Made by a program: the position numbers and the translations under genes
The notes under the pieces: generated by a model
What the model saw: only the letters and a program-made list of their open reading frames with translations
What the model was told of the DNA's origin: nothing
Databases searched by the model: none
Shown here: piece by piece, positions 44,090-53,175 of the stretch
Layout of the letters: each line of letters starts with the position of its first letter
Position numbering within the stretch: position 1 is the first letter of the stretch
NCBI GenBank assembly: GCA_934695425.1
Contig: CAKUVH010000008.1
Location: 1-63,718, forward strand
Length of the DNA stretch: 63,718 bases
Source: an uncultured Eubacteriales bacterium
GTDB lineage: Bacteria > Bacillota > Clostridia > Oscillospirales > Acutalibacteraceae
Reading direction: 5' to 3'

Positions 44090-45262
44090 CTAATTATTTT
44101 CCATAGCGGAGTTTATTATCATCAAATTGTTTGTATCGGGACGATTGGTATTAAGTACCAGCGCTTCGTTGGTGGTTATAAAAGAATTAATCCCCATATA
44201 GCAGTGATTATTGAGATAAATTTGGTCGCTTAGCGCAACTAAATTACATATGGAATCAACAGGTTTAACTTTATTTATAAGCTTTAAAAGTTCCACATAA
44301 TTCTCGGAATCTTTTATATAGCTTTGAGGCAACATCACGGTGAAAGTATATCCATTATCACCAAATAAATTTTCTATAACTTCTTTATTATTATCATAAT
44401 ACATATTATTTTTTACGTCAAATTGTTCTACGATTATCGGGTCCACACCGGCGTACTCTTGAACAATTTTGGAAATAGATTTCTTGGTGCCTTTGAGTTT
44501 ATAAATTTTAACTGCTTCCTTTATTATTTTTCGAAGCTTTTTTTCACCCCAAATATCGGCATACCTGACTGACAGCCAATCACCGATCCAATCTAAAAAT
44601 TCTCTGCTTGTTCTGTCAACATCAAATCTTAAGGGAGTGAAATCTATCTTATCTTCAAGGTCGGTATAGATCGATTGAAATATCCCCATAAACCGCTGGA
44701 AAAAGCAATCTTTTTCCTGGCCTTCTTTATATATCTCGGGCAAGTAATCAACAAAAGAAATTTGAGGAAATTCTATTTTCATGGAATCTATTTTCAAACT
44801 CTCATCGGTATTGTTGAATACTTCCAAACAAATCCATAAATATTGACCTTTCAAACTGTACAAAAGCACGTCCGTGCAATTTTCAAAAATCGATGAACCT
44901 ATATACTCAAATACATCCACTTTTCGATTTATATCTATTGTAGAATCAGCGATATATTCGTTTAAATCCACTCTCGTTTGACCTTTATTACCCGGCATGG
45001 GCACCAATACCTCGGCATCATCGGCGGCATACACAAGAAGTTTGAACGCCACTCCCGGTGATGATTCAGCGAAAAGCCTTAGTCTGTGCCAAACGGTTTC
45101 CTTTTGGGTACTGTCGAAAGCTTTGGATATATATATGCTGCTTTCCATTTTTGAATTGTAAGATATAAATTTATCATCTGAAAATTTAAAATTTTTGATA
45201 ATGCTTTTATCTTTCCAATCGGACTCCCTATTAAGTATAAAGCACTTTGCTCCTGAAGCCAC
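44090..45262 (-). CDS. Phage tail protein I (gpI/Afp-type baseplate wedge)
   Basis: 390 residues, GTG start. The Tail_P2_I-type core begins near residue 175 (YLPEIYKEG, FFQRFMGIFQSIYTDLEDKI, FLDWIGDWL) and includes the KIYKLKGTKKSISKIVQEYAG helix pair typical of the eCIS form of this family. The N-terminal ~170 residues look like a beta domain. It joins the baseplate wedge to the fibre protein encoded next. Confidence 0.82.
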   Translation of the reverse strand: MASGAKCFILNRESDWKDKSIIKNFKFSDDKFISYNSKMESSIYISKAFDSTQKETVWHRLRLFAESSPGVAFKLLVYAADDAEVLVPMPGNKGQTRVDLNEYIADSTIDINRKVDVFEYIGSSIFENCTDVLLYSLKGQYLWICLEVFNNTDESLKIDSMKIEFPQISFVDYLPEIYKEGQEKDCFFQRFMGIFQSIYTDLEDKIDFTPLRFDVDRTSREFLDWIGDWLSVRYADIWGEKKLRKIIKEAVKIYKLKGTKKSISKIVQEYAGVDPIIVEQFDVKNNMYYDNNKEVIENLFGDNGYTFTVMLPQSYIKDSENYVELLKLINKVKPVDSICNLVALSDQIYLNNHCYMGINSFITTNEALVLNTNRPDTNNLMIINSAMENN

Positions 45263-45274
45263 TTAAACTTCCCC

Positions 45275-47437
45275 CTAACTTCTGTAAATTTCTGAGCTTT
45301 TAACATAATTAAAATTAGTTTTGTTTATATAGTAAACTCCGTTTGGAGGAATAATTATGTCTTCTGCTACTGTCTTTTTTATAAAATTCCCGGAAGGAAT
45401 AATTCTTAGGCTATTTAAACGTGAAACGTATTTCATGCGGTCAATCATACCGAAAACATCGCTGAAATGAAGCGGCGAACCCAAGTTTTCATTTACTTTG
45501 TTTATAAATTTCTTAAGTTCTTTTTCGATTGCTCGGCTGTCTGCACGGTAAGATGAATCGACAACGATTTCTCCCTCAAGTGTAATGCCTATATATTCCG
45601 GGCTTACAATTTTTAATTTTGTATTTATGAGCCTGTATTTTTCTATATGGTTCATTATATTTTTTTCAAAACTTTTTGGTAAAGTCAGTCCGACCTTTCG
45701 GTTCCATCTTACCGCAATTGTAACACAGTTTTGATTTGAAATATCTTCACCGGGCATGTAATTCGGGAGGATTTTCACGTTGCTGAACATAAGTCCGGGG
45801 GTTGATTTTACGATATTTTCGTAATCTTGTATTGTGACGGCTCGTCCGGAATTATTGAATATATCTGCGGCTCTTGCGGCTGCGTGTTCAAGTGTTTCGG
45901 CGTCTTCGCCGCCATAAGCATCTGTAATTTGACTGATTCCGGCTTTTTTCAAAGATTTATTCATCGAGGAAACAGAATTAATCATTCCTGATTTTATATT
46001 TGAATCCGCTCCGAATGTGCGTTTTATGTTGCAAATTTTTATGTTATTTGTGCCCATTCTCGGAGCCATGCCGTGTTCGTGGTCACCGAATTTAATTTCT
46101 CTTTTTTCTTCATCGTAGATAAAATGTCGGTCATATTTTCCGGAGGAAAAGAAATCGTCTACGCGTTTCCATTTGAAGAATGTTTCTTCTCCGTTTATCT
46201 CTTCGGATATCAATAACTCCATGTTGTCGTAAAGCAAATCTCGAATATTAAATTCAAATGTCTGGTCAGAAATTCCGTTTGAACTTCCGATTACGGTTTT
46301 ATTTTTTACATCTTGGCTGTACGAGACAATCATGATTGCTTCTTCGGAAGATTTTAAATATTTGATTTTATCCCAAATGCTTTCTAAATCCACGGTTAAT
46401 GTTCCTTTTTTTATTTCGGATTTGAAAGTAGGTAAATCGGTTTTAACCCATCCGCCGTTCTTCTTGTAATAAACTTCGCTGCGACCGTAGACCGCTAAAT
46501 TGCTGAATAATTTAACTGTTTGGTCAGAAAGTATATTTTCTTTTTTTATTATTTTATTTTCGCAAATTGTTTCTTCTTGTTTAACTTTAAACACATTCGT
46601 AAGAATTCGTTCTATTCTGGGAGGGTAGTCGTACTCATCGTTTACGAGGGTGGCTCGAACTTTATATTCGCCTTCGAGAGAAGTCATTTTTCCCGGAATT
46701 TTAATTCTTACTATTCCTGAAAACAAGAAATTATAAGTATCATCGTTGATTACTTCAAGTTTATGCCAGCCGATTTTTCCGTTTTCTTCGCCGTAGTATT
46801 CCCACTCTACATCTGCCATTCTTTCAAAGACATCGCCGGCTTTTATCGGATTTCGGACAAGGCCCTTACTTACATGAACGCCAAAATACAGGTTGATAAC
46901 ACTGTTTTTGGAAAGAGAAGAATCAAAATTAATTGTAAATCTTCTGTGTACATCTTTATCGTTTTTACGGTCTATATCCTTGCCGAATAAGTAGTAGACA
47001 TTATTTCCGTCAAATTTATAATACTCTTCGGTGCTTGGCATTTCGGGATTCTCAAAACATACGCTGAGAATATTGGAACCTGTGAAAGTTTGGTAATTTA
47101 CATTTTCAAAAACCATTTTTCCGGATTTCCACTGAGTTCTTTTTGGAACAAATGTATCTTCTTTTATGTTAAGCATTTCAAGGAGTGTCGTGGAGCCTTT
47201 ATTTTTTCGCATTTCAACATCAAGAAGCTTAAGAAGTTTTAAACTTACCGCCGGTTTTTCACGATTTAAGTATTCATGTTGAACGGATTTTAACCAACTG
47301 AAAAGCTCGATTAACGTGATACCGGGGTCTGCTTCTTGAAAATTTGTCCACTCGGTGCTTAAATATCCTATTTGAGTTTTTGCTTCATCTAAAATATCTT
47401 CGAGCGAACGATTATCAAGATTTTCAAGCTCTATCAT
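45275..47437 (-). CDS. Baseplate J-like wedge protein (Afp12-like)
   Basis: About 720 residues; a GTG nine bases further upstream overlaps the ribosome-binding site, so ATG 47437 is preferred. Has the baseplate-J signature around residues 420-620 (KFGDHEHGMAPRMGTNNIKI, GGEDAETLEHAAARAADIF, RAVTIQDYENIVKSTPG) and an N-terminal domain (WTNFQEADPGITLIELFSWL) shared with T4 gp6/gp7-like eCIS wedge proteins. Follows a paralogous, longer wedge protein. Confidence 0.85.
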   Translation of the reverse strand: MIELENLDNRSLEDILDEAKTQIGYLSTEWTNFQEADPGITLIELFSWLKSVQHEYLNREKPAVSLKLLKLLDVEMRKNKGSTTLLEMLNIKEDTFVPKRTQWKSGKMVFENVNYQTFTGSNILSVCFENPEMPSTEEYYKFDGNNVYYLFGKDIDRKNDKDVHRRFTINFDSSLSKNSVINLYFGVHVSKGLVRNPIKAGDVFERMADVEWEYYGEENGKIGWHKLEVINDDTYNFLFSGIVRIKIPGKMTSLEGEYKVRATLVNDEYDYPPRIERILTNVFKVKQEETICENKIIKKENILSDQTVKLFSNLAVYGRSEVYYKKNGGWVKTDLPTFKSEIKKGTLTVDLESIWDKIKYLKSSEEAIMIVSYSQDVKNKTVIGSSNGISDQTFEFNIRDLLYDNMELLISEEINGEETFFKWKRVDDFFSSGKYDRHFIYDEEKREIKFGDHEHGMAPRMGTNNIKICNIKRTFGADSNIKSGMINSVSSMNKSLKKAGISQITDAYGGEDAETLEHAAARAADIFNNSGRAVTIQDYENIVKSTPGLMFSNVKILPNYMPGEDISNQNCVTIAVRWNRKVGLTLPKSFEKNIMNHIEKYRLINTKLKIVSPEYIGITLEGEIVVDSSYRADSRAIEKELKKFINKVNENLGSPLHFSDVFGMIDRMKYVSRLNSLRIIPSGNFIKKTVAEDIIIPPNGVYYINKTNFNYVKSSEIYRS

Positions 47438-47455
47438 AAAATTCACCTACCAATT

Positions 47456-50400
47456 CTACTCTACGGTAATATTTATCGTCGGCGTTCCGAAAACCGGAAC
47501 CACAAAATTATTGTTTTTAATATATTCACAGTCTACTTCTTTTTTGCCTTCGGGAGTAATTAGTTTGGTGAATATATTTACGGATTTTATCCATTTTATG
47601 TTGGGCACGGATTTTATATAGTCATAGATAAATTCTTTTTGAGGGAAATCTCCGATATTCCATCCCTTTCTTGAAAAATTCCCGGTAACAGGATTCAAAA
47701 ATTCTTCAAGTTTTTTCTCTATGCCGCTGTAAACTCCTTGATAAGCGTTAAAATCATCTACCACAACATCTACCGAAACGCTTGTTTCTACATAGCTGAC
47801 TTCAAAAACTCTGAGGCGAACTGAATTTGAAAGCGTAGCCGGAGCTTTTTCATCAATAAACTTCCAGATATGATTTTTTATTCCCTGGAATTTTTCGAAG
47901 CCTTGCATAAATTTTTTGGGAAGAATTGCTATTGAAGTTATTCCTACTGCGGGTTTGCTGTCTTCGTCAACGTGTGCGACGCATTTTACACTGTATATAT
48001 TTCTGTCATTGAATTTAATTGCGTCTTCGAAATCGGTCAAAGAGACCAACCTGTTTCCGCCTGCCACTTGACTGAACATCCTACTGGCGGCGCTGTCAAC
48101 AGTTTCCATATTCACTCCGCCCATAATCGGATAAGGGTTCGTGACGCTGGCGATTTCACGGTATGAATCCATAAATCCTTCGATTTCACCGCTTTCTATG
48201 TTGCCTTCCTCACCGTTACAAATTGAATACTTAATTTTTATACTTTCGTCGTACTGCTCGGGAGGAATTTTGCCGTTTATGCCGTCGCCAAATCTGATTT
48301 CTCCTTTTGGATAATCTATTTCATAGACTCTGTCTGAATTTCCGTAGGCGATAATGTTGGGGACTTCTTTCCACTTTATCCATAATTTTTCCAGGTTGCC
48401 AAAATCATCGTATTGCGGTTCGGCAACGCTTGCGGGCATATTTAAAAATCTTTCTTGTTCAACCGTCGAAATATTTTCGAATTCATTTACCCATACTTCT
48501 ACGTCGGAAACATTGGGCATGGAAAGATAACACATTTTATTTTCTTCATTTGAAGAGATTGAAAAATATTCAGGTGCGCGGGTGTTTTTTTGAATTATCT
48601 TAACGGCGTTAAAATCTATGCTGTTAATTATCGGTCTGCTGACTATGTCGCTTGTTTCGGAATATTTTTTATTGGGGTTAAGCACCCTTAAAAAATATCC
48701 CTCGGAGCCAAATATTTTGCTCTTTTTAAAATCTTTTTTGCCTATAAATGTAATCGTTTCACTGTGCGAAAGATTATCCGTGGCGTCGATGGTGTCGATA
48801 TGTTTCCAAAGATATCCTCCTTTGTTATCATCCGCTAAGTACTCCCATTTCAAAGTTGGATTGTATCTGTGGATTCCTTCCTCTATGTTTATAAAAGCCC
48901 TAATTATTCCCATGTCGAGAGGCTTGGATAAACAAATATACATCGCGGGGAATTCGCATAGATTATTTTCGAGTACAATCGCTTCGCCGGTATCCGGGAT
49001 TTTTACTTCACGTTTATTTAATTCGTTTTCAGCTTTGAAACTCTTTAGAGAGTGGCCATCGCCTTCGTATTGATATTTCACGGAAATAGCGTGAATGTAC
49101 GGGGTGATGTAATTGGCGTAATAATCATATTGGTTGTTAATATTTGAAATTCTTGCACGGATATAATTCGCTTCAAAAGAACCGATTGAAACTTTTTGAA
49201 TATCCTCGGGGCATTTAAATTTAAAAGAACGATGAATTTGATTTTTCTTGGACACTTTTAAGAAATCTCGTCCGGCTTCATCGTATTCCAGTCTTGCCCA
49301 ACCATCTCCGTTCCAGTATTCCCAGATCAAACCTTGTATCTCTATGTCGTCGGGCTGCAAATCTGCGAAATCAGTATCGGTCATGATGTTCTTATATCTT
49401 TTCCCGGGCATTTTTAAATCTGTACTGATTTTCACGAACTGTACATCGGCATCCACTTGGATTGTTGCGCCTTTCTTAGTAAAGGCTTCATCGCAGGAGA
49501 AAGTGAACATATTATACATTCCGAACTGCTCTCCAAAAGGATAAAAATCATGTTTTTCAAGTTCCAAATTATCGAGCATATAAACATCCGGAGAAAGTTC
49601 CGACGAGAAAGACCTATATTTTACAGAGGTGAGATATATATTTTCGGAAGGAATTCTTTTGAATACGCACCTTATATATCTTCCTGTTTCGCCCATGACC
49701 GAAACCGGCTGAGTGCAAGCATCGAAGGATATTTTTACTGCATTGTCGATCTTTTCAACGGACTCAATTTTTTTCCATTTGCTCCCATCGTAATATTCCC
49801 AGGTAACATTTTCTTTATCTGAGAACACATCGGCGAGGGAATTGTTTCTTTTTTCTGATAATCTGTCAAAAAATTTGAATTCCAAGCAAGTTTTGCTCAT
49901 GTAAAATATCATATTATCTTTGAAATAAACGATGTGAGATTGCAAATTTTTATTAAGAACATTATCAAAAATTCTAAACGGAGTAAATGTAGCGTTGTCG
50001 GGATTATTTACATCGTAAACATACGAAATGAAATCCGATTTCTTTTCGGTTATACAAATACTGTTTATTGAAGTATCAAGAACCGTCACAGGGTCTGTAG
50101 TTTCATATACGACGGAGCCATCGGAATTATCGGAATTTACGTAAAGCTTCGTTCCTTTATCCAAATATTTAGAATTCATATTTTCCGCAACTTTTGAAAT
50201 AATCATACCGGAAGCGGGAGCCGAAGACCTTAAATGAGTTCCGAGAATATTAAGAAATGTAAGGTAGTGATTATATGAAGTTTTGTTGTATTTACTGATG
50301 GTGTTTTCCATCATTTTACAAAATATTTTTGAAAATACAACACCGAAATCGGAACTTTTTTCATCAAAATTCCATTCGGGCGTGTATTGCCTGGCCAGTT

Positions 50401-50461
50401 CTTTCACTTCTTCTAATAATTTGCTGTAGTCTCTATTATCAAGGTTTGGAATTTTACCCAT
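47456..50461 (-). CDS. Baseplate J-like wedge protein (Afp11-like)
   Basis: 1001 residues. N-terminal helix (LDNRDYSKLLEEVKELARQY) and the phrase YTPEWNFDEKSSDFGVVF precede a set of beta-rich inserts, and the baseplate-J core comes at about 710-870 (IRFGDGINGKIPP, GGVNMETVDSAASRMF, RLVSLTDFEDAIKF). Compared with T4 gp6 (about 660 residues) it is long, with the extra length in the middle. I see no ribosome-binding site close to its ATG; an AAGGTGG lies about 20 bases off. Confidence 0.85.
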   Translation of the reverse strand: MGKIPNLDNRDYSKLLEEVKELARQYTPEWNFDEKSSDFGVVFSKIFCKMMENTISKYNKTSYNHYLTFLNILGTHLRSSAPASGMIISKVAENMNSKYLDKGTKLYVNSDNSDGSVVYETTDPVTVLDTSINSICITEKKSDFISYVYDVNNPDNATFTPFRIFDNVLNKNLQSHIVYFKDNMIFYMSKTCLEFKFFDRLSEKRNNSLADVFSDKENVTWEYYDGSKWKKIESVEKIDNAVKISFDACTQPVSVMGETGRYIRCVFKRIPSENIYLTSVKYRSFSSELSPDVYMLDNLELEKHDFYPFGEQFGMYNMFTFSCDEAFTKKGATIQVDADVQFVKISTDLKMPGKRYKNIMTDTDFADLQPDDIEIQGLIWEYWNGDGWARLEYDEAGRDFLKVSKKNQIHRSFKFKCPEDIQKVSIGSFEANYIRARISNINNQYDYYANYITPYIHAISVKYQYEGDGHSLKSFKAENELNKREVKIPDTGEAIVLENNLCEFPAMYICLSKPLDMGIIRAFINIEEGIHRYNPTLKWEYLADDNKGGYLWKHIDTIDATDNLSHSETITFIGKKDFKKSKIFGSEGYFLRVLNPNKKYSETSDIVSRPIINSIDFNAVKIIQKNTRAPEYFSISSNEENKMCYLSMPNVSDVEVWVNEFENISTVEQERFLNMPASVAEPQYDDFGNLEKLWIKWKEVPNIIAYGNSDRVYEIDYPKGEIRFGDGINGKIPPEQYDESIKIKYSICNGEEGNIESGEIEGFMDSYREIASVTNPYPIMGGVNMETVDSAASRMFSQVAGGNRLVSLTDFEDAIKFNDRNIYSVKCVAHVDEDSKPAVGITSIAILPKKFMQGFEKFQGIKNHIWKFIDEKAPATLSNSVRLRVFEVSYVETSVSVDVVVDDFNAYQGVYSGIEKKLEEFLNPVTGNFSRKGWNIGDFPQKEFIYDYIKSVPNIKWIKSVNIFTKLITPEGKKEVDCEYIKNNNFVVPVFGTPTINITVE

Positions 50462-50541
50462 GTATTTCAGAGCCGCACGTCCACCTTCGCTAAGAGGAGG
50501 TAAAAAGCTAAGCTCGGTTCACTTCCTTTCCTAAAATTTTG

Positions 50542-50925
50542 CTAATCATTTGCATCGATTCTTTGAGAAATTCTTTCTTGAGTGGGTTCTATGTCGGTGA
50601 TGTAATCGACGTTTGCTGTGACGGTACATATTGGACCCGCTGAAGTATTTACCGAAACATTCAAACTTTCAATATGCGATTCCCACTCGTTTATTGCGTT
50701 GGTGATAGTTTTGCGCACTTCCGAAATAAAAGGAGGATCCACCACCTGAAACATAAACCATCTTAAATCCGTGCCGAAATTAGGTACTATTTTTCTTTCG
50801 TATTGTTGAGTTCCGATTATAACTCTTACAGATTGTTTTACACATTCATTATCTTCTACAGTTTGAATTTTCCCACTGCTTTTATCTATTTGCACAGGAA
50901 ATTTCCAACCTTTTATTACCGGCAT
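50542..50925 (-). CDS. gp25-like baseplate wedge protein
   Basis: 127 residues, GPW/gp25 family (KGWKFPVQID..., VRVIIGTQQYERKIVPNFGTDLRWFMF with the conserved ER-GTDL). In T4, pyocins and eCIS it nucleates the sheath at the baseplate together with gp6/gp7-like proteins. Complete. Confidence 0.9.
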   Translation of the reverse strand: MPVIKGWKFPVQIDKSSGKIQTVEDNECVKQSVRVIIGTQQYERKIVPNFGTDLRWFMFQVVDPPFISEVRKTITNAINEWESHIESLNVSVNTSAGPICTVTANVDYITDIEPTQERISQRIDAND

Positions 50926-50952
50926 GTTAATTCCCCTCTCTTGTAATTATTT

Positions 50953-51828
50953 TTATCCTAGTTGAACCACTTGTCCGCTAACTTTAACCATACTCTGGCC
51001 CTCTACTTTTGCCTGAGTACCTTTGACTTCTACTCCTTGCGTTGCAACGGCTACAGAATTTGTTCCGCACTTCAAAGTAGAATTTTGCTTAGCATCTATG
51101 GTAACATTCGATTGAACACTCTTTATATCGATGTTTCCACTGTTTCCGTCTATAACTATGGAACATTTGTCTTGCCCATCTCCGGCGGCGAAAGTTATTG
51201 TTTTTGTGGCTTTGCATTCGATTGCCCCATTTTGAAGATCCATTTTTAAATAAGTTTTTGGCTGACTTGAATTATCACCGATTTGCACCAGGGCTTCGTT
51301 TTGGTTTTCCAAAAATTTTATTTCCCTACCTTTTTTGGTAGTGATTACCATGGAAGTGGTGTCCTTGCTTACGTTATTTATAGATATTTGCGTTTCGTTT
51401 TTGAACTTCACGAACATACTTTCGCCTGCTGCCGCTACATCGGTGGGAGCTTTAGTTTTGGTTATATCGTATGGAGGCTTGACCATTCCTTGAAAGACAC
51501 TCCCGAGGATGTAGGCTTCGCCTTCGGCGTTACCGTTCAAGTATCCAACCAGAACCTGCTCACCGTTTTGTGGGATTATAACGCTGCCGTAAGAAATTCC
51601 AAGACAGTCATTGCTCCCGGCAAAGGATGCCAGAACTCTTGCGGTTACATCTTTATAGATAGGATTTTTAGTGCTGTCAATTCCTTCAAGAATACTTACT
51701 GTAACGCAATTCGGGTCCTTTTTCTGACCGCCGCCGCCTGCACCACCACCTGCAGCACCACCGCCTCCGCCGCCACCGGCTTCCGGACGTTTAACTATAC
51801 CAATTTTTAAACCATAATCGGGCTTCAT
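50953..51828 (-). CDS. Spike protein (gp5/gpV type)
   Basis: 291 residues. A Gly-rich linker (about residues 18-34) lies near the start; an OB fold follows (VTARVLASFAGSNDC, PQNGEQVLVGYLNGNAEGEAYILGSVFQG), and a C-terminal beta-helix of short repeats (GNSGNIDIKSVQSNVTIDAK, GVEVKGTQAKVEGQSMVKVSG). It is the tip of the tube that meets the target membrane. Hub and spike are separate genes here, unlike the fused Afp8/VgrG. No PAAR tip gene is nearby. Confidence 0.85.
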   Translation of the reverse strand: MKPDYGLKIGIVKRPEAGGGGGGGAAGGGAGGGGQKKDPNCVTVSILEGIDSTKNPIYKDVTARVLASFAGSNDCLGISYGSVIIPQNGEQVLVGYLNGNAEGEAYILGSVFQGMVKPPYDITKTKAPTDVAAAGESMFVKFKNETQISINNVSKDTTSMVITTKKGREIKFLENQNEALVQIGDNSSQPKTYLKMDLQNGAIECKATKTITFAAGDGQDKCSIVIDGNSGNIDIKSVQSNVTIDAKQNSTLKCGTNSVAVATQGVEVKGTQAKVEGQSMVKVSGQVVQLG

Positions 51829-51854
51829 AATATACCTCGCTATTTCATTCTAAA

Positions 51855-53165
51855 TTATAATTTTTTATCTGTTTTTATAGGCTTGGACCTAGTGGAATTC
51901 AGTTTTAAAGTTGTCACAAAGTTTGGGGCGCTTGATGAAGAATATGTGTGATTAATTCCTGTAATCAAATATTCATTATCGGGTACCGTTGCTATGGGCT
52001 TAAGCTTGATTTTTTGACCAAGCACAAATTCGGTGGTTCCTTTGATTTTGAGTTTGGCTTGTGAGGAATGTAGTTCTTTTAAATTCAACTCTGCCTTACT
52101 CAAAAAGTCCACTAATTTTTTTGGTATCGGGACACCTACATTTGTAATATTGCCAAGGATTCCTGAAAAATTTTTGGTTAAGCCGTCGCTGTCCTTACCG
52201 CTTCCAATCGGGACGCTGTCTTTGATATCACTTGAAATAATTTTATTTAAATCTTTTGAATCAATTCCAACGATCGTACTGCTTGTGGGAATGTCACCTC
52301 TATTTGTCTCAAATTCTGCACCCAATACAGCATCTTGCGTGAGTTCGGATATACTTCCTTTGGGCAAACTGGGGCTGTCAAGAGAAACAAAATTCAGAAC
52401 TCCTTTTACGTCGGCAAAAAACAAACAACCTGTTTCTACTGCAAGCCTTTTTAAAAAGTCAAAATCCGTTTCATCAATTTGACAAGCAACTCGCTCGGGG
52501 AAATTCGACGCATCGGGTTCGTCTTTAATGTTTACGTTAGGGTTGCCGGATTTTTGACTATAAGTTTGGTTTTTTAAAATTTCGTTAACTACTGCGCTGT
52601 ATGTTTTGGATTGAGGATAATCATTTGACTTTTTGCCAACCATAAGGTACCACTTGGGATCTATGCACGTAACTGTCAGTTTTGCGGTCAGGGTGGAGTC
52701 GGCCGAACCGTTATCAGCTGACTGAATATCGGTATTTACTTTACAAACATATCCGGTAAAAATAGGCTTGGTCTCGCCGTTATAACCCATCGAAAATTCT
52801 ATTTTACTACCGACAGGAATATTAAAGTCTTCGGATACGGCAACTCCATTTTTATTATTTTTCACGCTTTTGTTTACAACTTTTATAACACATACGCCGG
52901 CTTTTGAATCAAAAACCGTATAATCGACATACGCATCGGTAAGTATTGACGATTCGCTCGAAAATTTATACGGTTTGCCATCCAATGACATGGCGAAAGA
53001 CGGATTAAGATTATCTGCTCCACCACCGCCTCCAAGTACTGAACCGAACTTGCCGGCCAAGGCTCCAGCTGCTCCAGCTACTCCGGCTGCCGCTCCTGCG
53101 ACACTGGAAGCTATTCCTCCAGCCTTTGCCAACGACCCTAAACCACCTAAACCCATATTAAACAT
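51855..53165 (-). CDS. Hub protein (gp27/gpD type)
   Basis: 436 residues or 433 if the ATG at 53156 is used (better spacing from GAGGG). After a Gly/Ala-rich first 50 residues come the two barrel domains of gp27-like hubs (phage late control D family), with CQIDETDFDFLKRLAVETGCLFFADVKG and the closing GQKIKLKPIATVPDNEYLITGINHTYSS. It links tube to spike. The low-complexity N-terminus is unusual for a hub. Confidence 0.85.
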   Translation of the reverse strand: MFNMGLGGLGSLAKAGGIASSVAGAAAGVAGAAGALAGKFGSVLGGGGGADNLNPSFAMSLDGKPYKFSSESSILTDAYVDYTVFDSKAGVCVIKVVNKSVKNNKNGVAVSEDFNIPVGSKIEFSMGYNGETKPIFTGYVCKVNTDIQSADNGSADSTLTAKLTVTCIDPKWYLMVGKKSNDYPQSKTYSAVVNEILKNQTYSQKSGNPNVNIKDEPDASNFPERVACQIDETDFDFLKRLAVETGCLFFADVKGVLNFVSLDSPSLPKGSISELTQDAVLGAEFETNRGDIPTSSTIVGIDSKDLNKIISSDIKDSVPIGSGKDSDGLTKNFSGILGNITNVGVPIPKKLVDFLSKAELNLKELHSSQAKLKIKGTTEFVLGQKIKLKPIATVPDNEYLITGINHTYSSSSAPNFVTTLKLNSTRSKPIKTDKKL

Positions 53166-53175
53166 CCCTCTTTAC

